Shown: positions 8,538 to 18,445 of the stretch, one piece after another | Numbering within the stretch: position 1 is the stretch's first letter | How the letters are laid out: each line of letters opens with the position of its first letter | Assembly: GCA_963677625.2 (NCBI GenBank) | Contig: CAXXSW010000002.1 | Coordinates: 744,001-808,000 of the forward strand | DNA: 64,000 nt | From: UBA1351 sp963677625 | GTDB lineage: Bacteria; Bacillota; Clostridia; Lachnospirales; Vallitaleaceae | Direction of reading: 5' to 3' | Position numbers and translations under genes: made by a program | Notes under the pieces: generated by a model | What the model was told of the DNA's origin: nothing | The model's input: only the letters and a program-made list of their open reading frames with translations | The model's database searches: none

Positions 8538-8978
8538 TTATTCCTTAGAAGGTATGGAGGAGGGGGCATCCATAGCCTTTTTAAGAACTTGATCTATATG
8601 CGGTTTGTTTTTTCCTACTCGAATTAGTTTGTAATTTTTATCGACAAAACAATGCTTCGATTCACCAATAGCATGACAGGTCTTGCCATCAAGACTATAA
8701 ATCTGATATCCAATAATGAGCTTAATGCCTGTGTAGTCAATGATAGAAACCCGAATATCAACCTGATCATTGAATCTAACCATGGCCTTGTAATCACAGG
8801 AAATGCCCAGAACAGGACTGTAGACACCATCCTCTTCCATTATATTGTAGGGGAGGCCGATATGATCCAGGCAGGCTACCCTAGCTTCCTCAAACCACTT
8901 AATATAGTTAGAATGGTGAATGATACCCATTTGGTCAGTTTCATGATAATTTGCTTTTCTTATATATGAAAATTCCAT
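8538..8978 (-). CDS. Acyl-CoA thioesterase, 4-hydroxybenzoyl-CoA thioesterase (YbgC/FadM) family
   Basis: The 146-residue single-domain hot-dog-fold protein hydrolyses acyl-CoA or related thioesters. The N-terminal block YHETDQMGIIHHSNYIKWFEEAR carries the conserved catalytic Asp and the D-x-M-G-x-x-H-H-x-x-Y signature of the family. Length is typical. It stands alone between the IS and a HAD gene on the opposite strand, so the substrate cannot be inferred from context. Confidence 0.9.
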   Translation of the reverse strand: MEFSYIRKANYHETDQMGIIHHSNYIKWFEEARVACLDHIGLPYNIMEEDGVYSPVLGISCDYKAMVRFNDQVDIRVSIIDYTGIKLIIGYQIYSLDGKTCHAIGESKHCFVDKNYKLIRVGKNKPHIDQVLKKAMDAPSSIPSKE

Positions 8979-9168
8979 AATATGTCCTTTCTTTTGCTAT
9001 TAATACTGCATTATGAAAGATTATATCATATTAGACTAATACAACAAATAGTATTTAGAAGATGGTGTAGCTACAAATCCAATAATAGGTTATGATAGAA
9101 TAAGATAATAAAGCTATACTTGAAAGAGTATGGGAATGAACGCAGACACAAGGACCAAGGAGAAATAG

Positions 9169-9819
9169 ATGAAAAAAATAAAATGTATTATGTTCGATTT
9201 TGGAGGCGTGATTGGAAAGCCGCAAGATGACCGTTATGTGGATGACATGGAAGGAATCTTGGATAAAGATAAGACTTTATGGATAGGAAAATATCATAAG
9301 TATAGGGAGGATTATCATAAGGGGACAATGGAAGTCAGGGAGTATTGGGAAAAGGTAACGGAGGACTTAGGTTTGACCTTAAGTGATGACATGATTGATA
9401 ATTTAAACCTGGCTGATAGTAAAAGCTGGACTCAGATTAATCAGGATAGTCTTGACTGGATTCACAGCCTTTGTAAAGATAATGTGATTTTGGTTCTTTT
9501 GTCCAATATTAGTGAGGCGGTTCTTAAGTATATGAAAGAGAATTTCCAGTGGCTGGAGGATTTTGACCACCTTTTCTTCTCATGTGAAATGAAAATGCTT
9601 AAGCCGGATTCTGAAATCTATGAAGCAGCCTTAAAGAAAGTGGGAGAAGACCCTGATGAGTGCCTCTTTATTGATGACAGTATTCAGAATGTGAAAGGAG
9701 CGAAACGAGCTGGAATGGAAAGTATTCGCTTCACCACTTTTGAAGAAACAAAAAAAGTGATTCTTGAAAATTATGATATTGAAGGCAGAGATCTTGAAGA
9801 TGTTATAGGAATGGTCTAA
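9169..9819 (+). CDS. HAD-superfamily phosphatase (subfamily IA, YihX-like)
   Basis: The 216-residue hydrolase has the four HAD motifs: nucleophile block MFDFGGVIG (residues 7-15), motif II LLSNIS, motif III lysine in MLKPDSEIYEAAL, and acidic motif IV ECLFIDDSIQNVKGAKRAGM. A helical cap lies between motifs I and II. It probably dephosphorylates a small sugar phosphate or nucleotide; the substrate is not predictable. AAGGAG sits before the start ATG. The gene is monocistronic; no clear terminator follows. Confidence 0.88.
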   Translation: MKKIKCIMFDFGGVIGKPQDDRYVDDMEGILDKDKTLWIGKYHKYREDYHKGTMEVREYWEKVTEDLGLTLSDDMIDNLNLADSKSWTQINQDSLDWIHSLCKDNVILVLLSNISEAVLKYMKENFQWLEDFDHLFFSCEMKMLKPDSEIYEAALKKVGEDPDECLFIDDSIQNVKGAKRAGMESIRFTTFEETKKVILENYDIEGRDLEDVIGMV

Positions 9820-9866
9820 AACCCATCGAAATAATCGTCGAAATCCTTAAAATAAACAAAAGAGGT

Positions 9867-9896
9867 TTGTATAGACTTGATTTTTTTTGTTATAAT
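9867..9896 (+). promoter_or_regulatory. Promoter of the first SLH-protein gene
   Basis: TTGTAT (9867-9872), an 18-bp T-rich spacer and a perfect TATAAT (9891-9896) lie about 135 bp before the SLH gene start, leaving a leader that holds a short upstream reading frame. Confidence 0.55.
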
Positions 9897-9980
9897 GGTG
9901 AAGATGAATAGAAGTTGCTGAATATTTATAAGATGCGACTATTGACATACATATGAGACGAAAGGAAGGAGTGTACAGAG

Positions 9981-10031
9981 ATGGACTTAAGGGTAAGGTA
10001 TTTGTCGAAGTCTTTTTCTGTACTAGGGTAA
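9981..10031 (+). CDS. Possible 16-residue leader peptide upstream of the SLH gene
   Basis: ATG at 9981 opens MDLRVRYLSKSFSVLG and stops at 10031, one base before the SLH-protein ATG at 10033. It has a strong ribosome site (GGAAGGAG), better than that of the SLH gene (AGGGTAAG, which lies inside the last codons of this frame). The layout fits translational coupling of a highly expressed surface protein, but so short a frame could be chance. Confidence 0.35.
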   Translation: MDLRVRYLSKSFSVLG

Positions 10032-10032
10032 G

Positions 10033-12327
10033 ATGAAGAGAAAAATAATTGCAATAGGATTAGCGCTTTTAATGAGTGCCAATGTAACGTCTATAGCGGA
10101 GGTGACGACTGAAGCGACGGCTCATACCCAAGATGGTGTAGAAGAGGCTGCTAACCGCCTTAACCAGATTGATATTTTACGGGGAGATGGCAGTGGTTTT
10201 GACTTAGATGGCAAATTGACAAGGGCTCAGGGTGCAACGTTTATCGTCAGACTCTTAGGGATGGACGAGGAAGTTACTAATAATAAAATTGACTATGTTG
10301 CCATGAATTTTTCAGATGTTTTTGGAAATGACTGGTACTCCGCTTATGTAGGTTATTGTGTTCAGGAAGGAATTATTAATGGCTACACTGATGGTACCTT
10401 TAGACCTAACGATACTTTAAATGAACAGGCTTTTATAAAAATGATTCTTGGGGCTATGGGCTACGAGTATGGTGTAGATTTTAATTGGAATGGTACTTTT
10501 GCCTTTGCTTATGAAAAAGGTGTGGTAACTGATGACAAGTACAAGGGTATGACTGCTAGTAGTGGTGCATACACAAGAGGACAGGTGGTAGAACTTCTTG
10601 ATCATGTGATTAGTCAACCCATGAAAGACGAAGGGAAAGATATGGTGGATCTTCTCGTTGATCGGGGGCTATTAACCCGTGAAGATGCTATTTTTCATGG
10701 ATACATTGCAGACAATGTCTTGATGGAAGTAGATGAACTTAGTATGACACCAAGCGGTCAGTTCAGACTCTTGCTTAGTGAAGCTCCTAGTAACTTAACC
10801 AAGGATCATATTGTTATTAAAGGAAAAAACTCGGATACCCGTATTGAAGTATCGGAGATTCTAGAGATGGAGATTGCTAGAAGCTTTGCTTTAAGAGTAG
10901 ATGAACAGGTGCCTGATGAAGAGTATGTCATGACATTGACAGGCCTTGAAGACAGTCAAGGAAATGTAATGGATGATTATAGCTTTGAATTTTTCGGTTA
11001 TAGAAGTGACACATTTGAATCGGCATATTACCGTATTGTTAAGGCTGACCTTGTTAAGGCAGATCAGTTGGATATATATTTTACTCATCCAGTTGATATC
11101 AATCAGATTAGGCCTGAAGATATTGAATTAGATAGGGCAGGTACCCCTTTTATTAGCGGGAATGACAGCTTATTTGCCTTAAGTGTTGACTCTTCTAATC
11201 CATATCTTCTTCATGTGGAGCTCTTGGCTTTTGATATTAATTTTGCCGATTCTTTCATTGTAAAAGTGTCTGGGGATGTCAAAAGTCTTTATGGAGCCAA
11301 GGTTTATGACGGACATGGTGACAGTGCGAGATTTGCGTCGGTGGAAGTGGAATCAGAAGACTTCATGTTAAAAGATGTTGTAATGGAAGATGATCAACAT
11401 ATAGTTCTTCGTTTCAATCAAAACCTTCGGAAGCTAACAGCAGAACAAAAATTCAGTTATGAACTCAAAAATGCTGCTGATGTAAGTTTGGAAATACAAA
11501 AGGCAGAGCTTATTATGAGCGGAGACTATGCAGGCAAAGCAGTTCGTTTGACAAGCGATCTTAGCATTACAGCTGGTAATACCTATAAATTGATGATTAA
11601 CCAAGCTTATAATACGGATCGGTCAGAGTCTATTATTGAAGAGATGACAAGTTTTGTGGCAAGGTTAATCGAACTTCCTGAACTAAAAATCATCTCTGCG
11701 AAACTTACTGATGGAGACCGTCTGGAAGTGGTTGTAGACCACTATTTAGATGAATCAGCGGTTACGGATAATAGTTTATATTCTATTAAAGATAAGACAA
11801 CAGGTTTTTATGTTGCCAAGCCAACAAAGATTCACTATGATAAATATACTAAGAATCCAACTCTTGCCTTGGAGTTCAAGAATGATTTGGTTTTTACTAA
11901 TGGACATGAATATAGCCTTATTATTGAAAGTGGTATGAAAGTAGCAGGGGGCCAGGCCATTAAGGCAGCTGCTAGAACTTATTTTACGGCTGTTTCAGCC
12001 CAGTATAAGGACCTTATGCTTGATGAGGCTTCCTATATTGGTGGCGATATCATCAAGATTTCTGCTAGCAAAGAGTTGGCTGTTGATGTACCTAATGTCT
12101 TGAATACCAATTATAGCCTTGAAGAAATCGATGGAGACGCGATTAGGACTCTTCAGCCGATTGGGGTGACCTATTTCAGCAGTCATGCGATTTTACTTCG
12201 TTTTGAAGATTTAGACCCGTCCTTAACTTATAGTTTAAGAGCGGATAAGTTAATCAGTGAGTTTGGAGAGACTCAGGATGTCAGTAAGCGGGAAATTGGT
12301 GTAGGTATCGAAGATATCCTACAATAG
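10033..12327 (+). CDS. Secreted SLH-domain surface protein with Ig-like repeats
   Basis: The 764-residue exported protein has a signal peptide over residues 1-30 (KRKIIAIGLALLMSANV, then Ala-rich). Residues about 35-210 form SLH modules: the blocks RLNQIDILRGDGSGFD, YCVQEGIINGYTDGTFRPN and FAYEKGVVTDD are typical SLH sequences that bind pyruvylated secondary wall polymer. The remainder (220-760) is a chain of beta-rich segments of about 100 residues that resemble the Ig-like domains of S-layer proteins (SbsA-type). It is likely an S-layer or S-layer-associated protein. It is the first of three SLH genes within 10 kb. Confidence 0.9.
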   Translation: MKRKIIAIGLALLMSANVTSIAEVTTEATAHTQDGVEEAANRLNQIDILRGDGSGFDLDGKLTRAQGATFIVRLLGMDEEVTNNKIDYVAMNFSDVFGNDWYSAYVGYCVQEGIINGYTDGTFRPNDTLNEQAFIKMILGAMGYEYGVDFNWNGTFAFAYEKGVVTDDKYKGMTASSGAYTRGQVVELLDHVISQPMKDEGKDMVDLLVDRGLLTREDAIFHGYIADNVLMEVDELSMTPSGQFRLLLSEAPSNLTKDHIVIKGKNSDTRIEVSEILEMEIARSFALRVDEQVPDEEYVMTLTGLEDSQGNVMDDYSFEFFGYRSDTFESAYYRIVKADLVKADQLDIYFTHPVDINQIRPEDIELDRAGTPFISGNDSLFALSVDSSNPYLLHVELLAFDINFADSFIVKVSGDVKSLYGAKVYDGHGDSARFASVEVESEDFMLKDVVMEDDQHIVLRFNQNLRKLTAEQKFSYELKNAADVSLEIQKAELIMSGDYAGKAVRLTSDLSITAGNTYKLMINQAYNTDRSESIIEEMTSFVARLIELPELKIISAKLTDGDRLEVVVDHYLDESAVTDNSLYSIKDKTTGFYVAKPTKIHYDKYTKNPTLALEFKNDLVFTNGHEYSLIIESGMKVAGGQAIKAAARTYFTAVSAQYKDLMLDEASYIGGDIIKISASKELAVDVPNVLNTNYSLEEIDGDAIRTLQPIGVTYFSSHAILLRFEDLDPSLTYSLRADKLISEFGETQDVSKREIGVGIEDILQ

Positions 12328-12409
12328 TAGGATGTAATAGTGTTTGAGAAATGTTAGAATAAAGAGTAGGGATTTCAATAGGTTGTCTGGGGGAAGCAAG
12401 GAGGCAATC

Positions 12410-13390
12410 GTGTTAAAATGGGGTATTATTGGAACTGGAAATATTGCAGCTGCTATGGTTAAGGATTTTAAGTTTGTTGAAGAAGGCAAGTTGATTTCTG
12501 TTGTAGGAACCTCTATTGAAAAGGGAAAGGCTTTTGCCAAAAAGCACCATATTGAAAAGACTTTTTCTAGGGTTGAAGAATTTCTTCAAGATCCTGCTTT
12601 GGATTGTGTTTATGTTGCAACACCGCATAATGAACATAAGGGCTTGGTTATTCAAGCTCTTCGTGCGGGAAAGCATGTCTTATGTGAAAAGCCTATGGGT
12701 ATTAATAGACTCGAAGAGGAAGAGATGTTAGATGTTGCGAGGCAAGAAGGTTGTTTTCTTATGGAAGCCTTTTGGACTGCTTATTTACCGGCTGTTATGG
12801 AGGCTGAAAAGTGGATAGAAGACGGTGAAATTGGTTCTGTTCGCCTAATAGAAGGAGATTTTTCTTTTCGACTTGAGGAAGAAAAAGGCAGACTTTTTGA
12901 CCCAGATCGTGCTGGTGGTGCGCTTTTAGATGTTGGGATTTATGTTATTGGAATGGCCCATCGAATCAGTCAAATCATAGGTAGTGGTCCTCTGGTTTCT
13001 ACACATATCGCTGTTCAGAAAACAGGAACAGGGGTTGATGGTCAGGACACCATTATTCTTCAGTATAAAAATGGACTGACAGCTTCTTTAACCTGTGCTA
13101 TTAGTCTTGAAGGGGACAAAGTCTTTAAGGTCCATGGAGACAAAGGGTATATTGAGATACCGGAATTTTTTAGGGCTAAGAAGGCTTATCTGTATACGAG
13201 AAATGATCGATTGGATTATAAGTCCAGTACACCAGCTGAGGGATATGTTTATGAAGTTAATTTTATGAACAAGGCAATCAAAACAGGCAATAGATCAAGC
13301 CATGTATTACCTGTTGAAGATTCAATGGATTTTATAAGTATAATTGATGAACTTAGGTCCTTGATTGGTTTAAAATATCCTATGGAATAG
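12410..13390 (+). CDS. Gfo/Idh/MocA-family NAD(P)-dependent oxidoreductase
   Basis: The 326-residue enzyme has an N-terminal Rossmann fold (WGIIGTGNIAAAMVKDF, GxGxxA dinucleotide site) and the family block CEKPMGIN with its catalytic-site lysine, followed by the alpha/beta substrate domain (FDPDRAGGALLDVGIYV). I chose GTG at 12410 since AGGAGG lies just upstream; the longer frame from 12344 adds 22 residues that do not belong to the family. It probably oxidises or reduces a sugar, inositol or dihydrodiol-like substrate; the substrate is not inferable. It is transcribed behind the SLH gene, convergent with an MFS transporter. Confidence 0.92.
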   Translation: MLKWGIIGTGNIAAAMVKDFKFVEEGKLISVVGTSIEKGKAFAKKHHIEKTFSRVEEFLQDPALDCVYVATPHNEHKGLVIQALRAGKHVLCEKPMGINRLEEEEMLDVARQEGCFLMEAFWTAYLPAVMEAEKWIEDGEIGSVRLIEGDFSFRLEEEKGRLFDPDRAGGALLDVGIYVIGMAHRISQIIGSGPLVSTHIAVQKTGTGVDGQDTIILQYKNGLTASLTCAISLEGDKVFKVHGDKGYIEIPEFFRAKKAYLYTRNDRLDYKSSTPAEGYVYEVNFMNKAIKTGNRSSHVLPVEDSMDFISIIDELRSLIGLKYPME

Positions 13391-13403
13391 GAGTTTTGAA
13401 AGA

Positions 13404-14558
13404 TTAGGTCTTGTTAGAATCTAAAGGCTTGATTTTCATTAAAAGCAAAAGGAAGAGAAAACCTAGGCTTGAAGAAATTCCGAAAAATCCATAGACTGAT
13501 TCAATATTAATATAATCATAAATGTAACCACCTATAAAGTTAGAGTAGATACCACCGATACCAATAAAAATTGCTGAATAGATAGATACAGCCGTCGACC
13601 GTATATTCGGTGTGACGGTTGTTTTTATGTATTCTGCTGTTGCCGTCAGAAAAGTTCCGAAAAAAAGTCCCTGCAAAGGAAATAGAATCAAGACAAGAAT
13701 CGGATCATCATTAACATAATAAAAGAACCATCTGAATATGCCGATCAAGGTTGAAAATACTAGAATACGGTATATGCCAAAACGAGATAGGAAACGTGTG
13801 GTTAGTCCCATAAAAGGTGCTTCGCTTATGGCGAAAAGGAAGAAAGATAAGCCAATCCAGGCGGCGTTTCCACCTAAGGACTTAAAATATAAGCCATAAA
13901 AAGTATTATGACTGATTAAGGTGTTTCCAACCAGGAAACAATAAATGAGAAAAACAATAAAGGTCTTGTCTTTTAAAAGTTTAGGTAAGTCTTTCATCAT
14001 TTCATGATGATTGCTTTTGGTGGACGCTTTAATATTGAAAGTAGCAGTAAGAGCAGCAACACAGGAGAAGGCTAAAATTGCAAAAATGAATTCAAGGCTG
14101 ATAAGTCGGGAAAGATATCCGGCAGTCAGAGCAGCAATAGCAAAGCCATAGGCACCCCATTTTCTCACCTGACCAAAAGGAATACTTGTTGATAAGGCTA
14201 TACTATCTGCTAACGGTGTGGAGGCAGTCATAAAAACATTTAGTAGGCCATAAGCTAGAATGAAAAATATAAAAGTTCTTGCAAAAGGTAATATTAAAGC
14301 CATAAGTAGTGTTGAGCTAAAGGTTATGGATAGCATCAATTTATGCTTGCCGGTTCGATCGCTAAGGAGTCCCCAAATGGGAGGTACGAGAATTGCTAGG
14401 AAAGAGCGGGTGGAAAATATAGATCCAATCTGGATGCCGGTAAAACCAATATTCTCCAAATAGACAGACAAGAGGGGGAGAACAGCGCCTAATCCAAAAT
14501 AAGAAAAGAAAAATAGATTATTTAAGGCCCATCGGTTCTTGTTTGTTATTGAAGTCAT
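13404..14558 (-). CDS. MFS transporter (LacY/PF12832-like)
   Basis: The 384-residue protein has about twelve membrane helices in two bundles. The N-terminal block NLFFFSYFGLGAVLPLLSVYL and the signature GLLSDRTGKHK between helices 2 and 3 place it in the major facilitator superfamily, close to the MFS_1-like/nucleoside-sugar symporter branch. The start overlaps the stop of the DUF1934 gene by four bases (ATGA), so they form a coupled pair. The substrate is unknown. Confidence 0.88.
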   Translation of the reverse strand: MTSITNKNRWALNNLFFFSYFGLGAVLPLLSVYLENIGFTGIQIGSIFSTRSFLAILVPPIWGLLSDRTGKHKLMLSITFSSTLLMALILPFARTFIFFILAYGLLNVFMTASTPLADSIALSTSIPFGQVRKWGAYGFAIAALTAGYLSRLISLEFIFAILAFSCVAALTATFNIKASTKSNHHEMMKDLPKLLKDKTFIVFLIYCFLVGNTLISHNTFYGLYFKSLGGNAAWIGLSFFLFAISEAPFMGLTTRFLSRFGIYRILVFSTLIGIFRWFFYYVNDDPILVLILFPLQGLFFGTFLTATAEYIKTTVTPNIRSTAVSIYSAIFIGIGGIYSNFIGGYIYDYINIESVYGFFGISSSLGFLFLLLLMKIKPLDSNKT

Positions 14559-14989
14559 GAAGAGGCTCCTTCAAGTCGGGTTGCTATAATATGAAAAGTA
14601 CTTTCACCCATTTCAGAGTTGTTGATATCTAGGTTGTAGAGAACTTTCAATTCAAGACGGTTTTCTTTGCTGGTATATTCAATGGATTTGGTGTGGGAAA
14701 CCATTTCTAACATGCCAAAGGGGGTTTCATAAGGAATAATATGGCTTTGACCCATTTCAAAAATTAGGTGAGTACTGACAGCGCCGCTTCGGACAATGGA
14801 TACATTTTCCTTATCAATGGTTACCCTAGTTTTGGTTTCTCCAGATTCAACTAAATCGTGGTTGGAGTATATGACATGTTCCTTACCATTTTTTGTAAAC
14901 CATTTACCTGTTGTATGTAATTCTATTTTTTCATCATCCATCATATCAGATTGGATGCCTATTACTTCAATTCTTACATTATCTTCCAT
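14555..14989 (-). CDS. DUF1934 family protein (YwiB-like beta-barrel)
   Basis: The 144-residue small protein has the DUF1934 pattern: alternating beta strands, central GKWFTKNGKEHVIYSNHDL, and the block HLIFEMGQSHIIPYETPFGMLEM. Structures of this family (for example Bacillus YwiB) are lipocalin-like barrels with no established function. It is the first gene of a two-gene unit with the MFS transporter. Confidence 0.85.
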   Translation of the reverse strand: MEDNVRIEVIGIQSDMMDDEKIELHTTGKWFTKNGKEHVIYSNHDLVESGETKTRVTIDKENVSIVRSGAVSTHLIFEMGQSHIIPYETPFGMLEMVSHTKSIEYTSKENRLELKVLYNLDINNSEMGESTFHIIATRLEGASS

Positions 14990-15257
14990 ATCTTACCTCA
15001 AATTTTTCTTTAGTCAGCCAAGAACCATTCTATTTGGAGCGTTGATTGCTTCACGGTATTCCTCCAAGTCGGTTAGACTGATTTTAAACAAAGCTTGCCC
15101 TAAGTTATTTGGGGCTAACACAACCATTATACACTGTTTTACTCAAAAAACCACCCATATTTGTAAAGAGAATGTAATAATAAACCCTTTGGATTTATGG
15201 CGTTTTTGTCGAAATATTATGATATAATGGTATAGGTTAATGACTTGGGAGGCAGCT

Positions 15258-18200
15258 ATGAAAATCAACTCAAATAAAGATATAAAAGGATTAATAGAAA
15301 AAATGGATATTGGAGTTCATAAAGATTCTAAGAAAGATACAGGTGTTACACATACGTCTAAGAGGCTTGTATTTATGATTGGGAAAATTTTCTCGACTTT
15401 TATATTGATTTTTTCTTTGCTTGTTTCTAGTGTTTCTTATGGAGCTATAGAAGAAGATAGAGGTATTGTTTCAGCAGATATTGATAATATATATGTTGGC
15501 AGGTCGACAGGGACTTTAATGCAATCCAATCTTCAGTTTAGCGACGTAGAAGACGATTATTGGGGCAAAGAGGCCATATCAAGAATGGGAGCTCTTGATA
15601 TTACTAAGGGCTATGTCGTTGGCGGAGTAAGACAATTTCGACCTAGGGTAGAAATGAGTAAAGAAGAAGCTATTGCTTTTATTATGAGGGCAATTGGTTT
15701 AGAAGAAGAGGCTAAACTTGCCGCTGAGAACCTAAACCAGATCCCTGGTGAGGGGGCTGTTAATTTGTGGTCTAAGGGGTATTTGTCTCTTGCATCTCAA
15801 ATTGGTCTGATTACACCAGCAGAATTAGGGGATGCTCTTGTTGTTGACCAGACTGCGTTGGATCCAGAGTTTAATTTCATCCGAACGTCTCCTGTTTCAA
15901 GAGAAGAGGTTTCCAAGTGGTTAGTTCAAGCTATAAATAACCAGAACCCTGACTTGATTGAGCCCCTATATCGTCAACAGAATATTTTTGCATTTAATGA
16001 TTTTGAAGAGATGGATCCACTTTTGATTCCTTATATAGAAGCAGTTGTAGAAAACAAGATTATGGTAGGAGATGGGGCTTCCTTCAATCCTAAAAGCAAT
16101 CTTCTTCGTGGAGAAATGATGCAAATCATGGAGAATATGAACACTATTCTTTACGATACCATGAACTTAGTTGAGAAATCTGGTTATGTAGGACATATAG
16201 AAGTTGATGTGGGTGGGGATGGAAACAGAAATCTAATCAAACATCAAGTTTATGTGAGAAATGCAGAAGGTTCTGTAGATCTTTTGGTTCAGGAAAGAGA
16301 AAAAGATTTGCTGAATAATGAAGAAGTCCGTGATGCAGTTGTTTATCGTAATAATGATATTCAATCTTTGGTGGACCTTAAGGAAGCTGATACCATACAC
16401 TATATAGTTGATGAACAAAATGATGAAATTATCTATGTTGAAGTAGTGACCAGTCCATATAAATATACGGTAAAAGGGGCACTTGAGCCTTTAAATGATA
16501 TTGAAGATGGTATGATTACCCTTGTAAATGGATATGGGAACAAGCTTACCTATACATTGGCGGATACTTTATATGATCTAAATTCAAATCGTATTGTTAT
16601 TGATGAAAAATATATTCCTTTTGATAAAGCACCTATTACCAATCAGGTATCTTTAACAGTTAAGAATCAGTTGGTGATTCAGATTGATTTTGGTGGTGAG
16701 CTGGTGACAACAGATGAAATCAGCGGGATTGTTATTGAGCATAATAGGGATTTTAATTATATACGTATTTCAGACTGGAATGGTAATGAACAAATTAAGC
16801 GATATAATGAGGCTTCAGTTGAAGTGGAGAAAGAAGATTATTATGACAATGAAGACCAAGTAGGTTATTTGGACCAGCTTTTTCCCTATTATGGATTTGA
16901 TGAAGATGATGCAGACATCAATGATATTGAGGCTGGTGATATTGTTCACCTGAAACTAGACCCAGCAAACTCAGGCAACATTATAGCTATTAGTGGCAAA
17001 ACCAATTATACGGTAAAATATGGTGAAGTCTTAACTGCTGTTGATCATGGTGATGATGGTTTTACTTATACCATAAAGATGGAGGATAATTCTATCTATT
17101 CATATGAAGCTGATGATTCTGTGGCAGTGATTAAGGCTAGCAAAACGCTTGGGTTAACAGATGTCAAGTCAGGAGATATAGTCAGAATTTTGGTAAACCA
17201 AGTGGTTATTGGACCAGGATCTGTTAGTGAAATCATTAAAGAAATAAATATTGATCCTAACGGAAATGTAGCAGGTAATATATATAAGGGTATGCTTGGT
17301 ACAATAAATACAAGTCAAGAGACTATTGCTTTGAACAACTCTTATGAGTTGATTCAGACAGGATGGAAGAATTATCAGTCTACAAGAACATTGGATATTT
17401 CCGATGACCAAGTAGAATTTTATTATCAAGGTGATCGAATTACCCTATCATATGCAGATAAGTATTTACGTTCACAGGATATGAAGGTTTATGCAGCTAC
17501 TGAAGACTATTTTGGAACAGAGAAAGTAACAAAGGTAAGTTTTAGGAATGGTAGAGATAGTGTTCTTCCCTATAGTAATGTAACACTGACAAATGGATTT
17601 AATCAGATGGAAACCCAGTATTATGATGATACAATCGGAATTGACGAAGGGACTATAGTGATTAAAAATGGCCGTTTTGTTTCGGCATCTAATATTATTG
17701 CACCTGATTATACTCAAGTGGTTTTAAATGGTTCGGATTTGGCAGCGGTAATCACTGTAAAACCTGAACCTAATAATGATGCCATATCTGTTATGAGGGG
17801 ACGGATTGCCCAGATTAATGAGTATGAAGATTTTACAGTTCAGTCACATGCGGTCTTGTCAGGTATGGAATGGATTTACTCCCCAATAGAAAGAACATAC
17901 CAAATTGACTATAAGACCATCATTAAAGACACTGAAGAGGTTCTTGGCATTGATGATTTTATTGGTTATTCAGATGCATCTAAAGTCGACCAAGTCTATA
18001 CCATTATAGCAAATGGCGTTAATGCGACCCATATTCTTTTTGGTCCATATGTAAAAGAAGGCGTTATCGGTGAGGTGACGGAGGTTGATCTGGCAGATAG
18101 CAAGATATCAATGAAAGATACGATTGTATATGATAAGAATACAAAGCAATGGAATGAACTAAGTCGTCCTAATTCCTTTTCTCAAGCAGAAGTATTTAAT

Positions 18201-18356
18201 GAGTCAGTGATTATCAAGAATAATGAAGTCATTGACTTGGATCAGTTGGAAATTGGAGATAAACTTAGAATTATGACAGACATTGATTTGGCAGAAGCCC
18301 TTAAATTAGAAGATACTAGGGAATTTTCAGCCTATATCCTTTTCGTTGAAAACTAG
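15258..18356 (+). CDS. Large secreted SLH-domain protein
   Basis: The 1032-residue protein starts at ATG 15258, preceded by GGGAGGCAGCT. The N-terminus is an unusually long hydrophilic leader (about 40 residues) before the export helix MIGKIFSTFILIFSLLVSSVSYGA. Residues about 80-310 form three SLH-type modules (EDDYWGKEAISRMGALDITKGY, YIEAVVENKIMVGDGASFNPK). The rest (about 310-1030) is beta-rich, acidic and repetitive, with recurring short Gly-Asp turns (IEAGDIVHLKL, VKSGDIVRILV, LEIGDKLRIMT) that suggest repeated small barrel domains. It is a probable cell-wall-bound surface protein. Confidence 0.88.
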   Translation: MKINSNKDIKGLIEKMDIGVHKDSKKDTGVTHTSKRLVFMIGKIFSTFILIFSLLVSSVSYGAIEEDRGIVSADIDNIYVGRSTGTLMQSNLQFSDVEDDYWGKEAISRMGALDITKGYVVGGVRQFRPRVEMSKEEAIAFIMRAIGLEEEAKLAAENLNQIPGEGAVNLWSKGYLSLASQIGLITPAELGDALVVDQTALDPEFNFIRTSPVSREEVSKWLVQAINNQNPDLIEPLYRQQNIFAFNDFEEMDPLLIPYIEAVVENKIMVGDGASFNPKSNLLRGEMMQIMENMNTILYDTMNLVEKSGYVGHIEVDVGGDGNRNLIKHQVYVRNAEGSVDLLVQEREKDLLNNEEVRDAVVYRNNDIQSLVDLKEADTIHYIVDEQNDEIIYVEVVTSPYKYTVKGALEPLNDIEDGMITLVNGYGNKLTYTLADTLYDLNSNRIVIDEKYIPFDKAPITNQVSLTVKNQLVIQIDFGGELVTTDEISGIVIEHNRDFNYIRISDWNGNEQIKRYNEASVEVEKEDYYDNEDQVGYLDQLFPYYGFDEDDADINDIEAGDIVHLKLDPANSGNIIAISGKTNYTVKYGEVLTAVDHGDDGFTYTIKMEDNSIYSYEADDSVAVIKASKTLGLTDVKSGDIVRILVNQVVIGPGSVSEIIKEINIDPNGNVAGNIYKGMLGTINTSQETIALNNSYELIQTGWKNYQSTRTLDISDDQVEFYYQGDRITLSYADKYLRSQDMKVYAATEDYFGTEKVTKVSFRNGRDSVLPYSNVTLTNGFNQMETQYYDDTIGIDEGTIVIKNGRFVSASNIIAPDYTQVVLNGSDLAAVITVKPEPNNDAISVMRGRIAQINEYEDFTVQSHAVLSGMEWIYSPIERTYQIDYKTIIKDTEEVLGIDDFIGYSDASKVDQVYTIIANGVNATHILFGPYVKEGVIGEVTEVDLADSKISMKDTIVYDKNTKQWNELSRPNSFSQAEVFNESVIIKNNEVIDLDQLEIGDKLRIMTDIDLAEALKLEDTREFSAYILFVEN

Positions 18357-18445
18357 GATAAGTCTGATTATAAATTATATATACTAATAGGACACAAGTA
18401 CAGATAATTGAGTGTGACAAGATAAGCAGAACCGGAGGTCATAAA

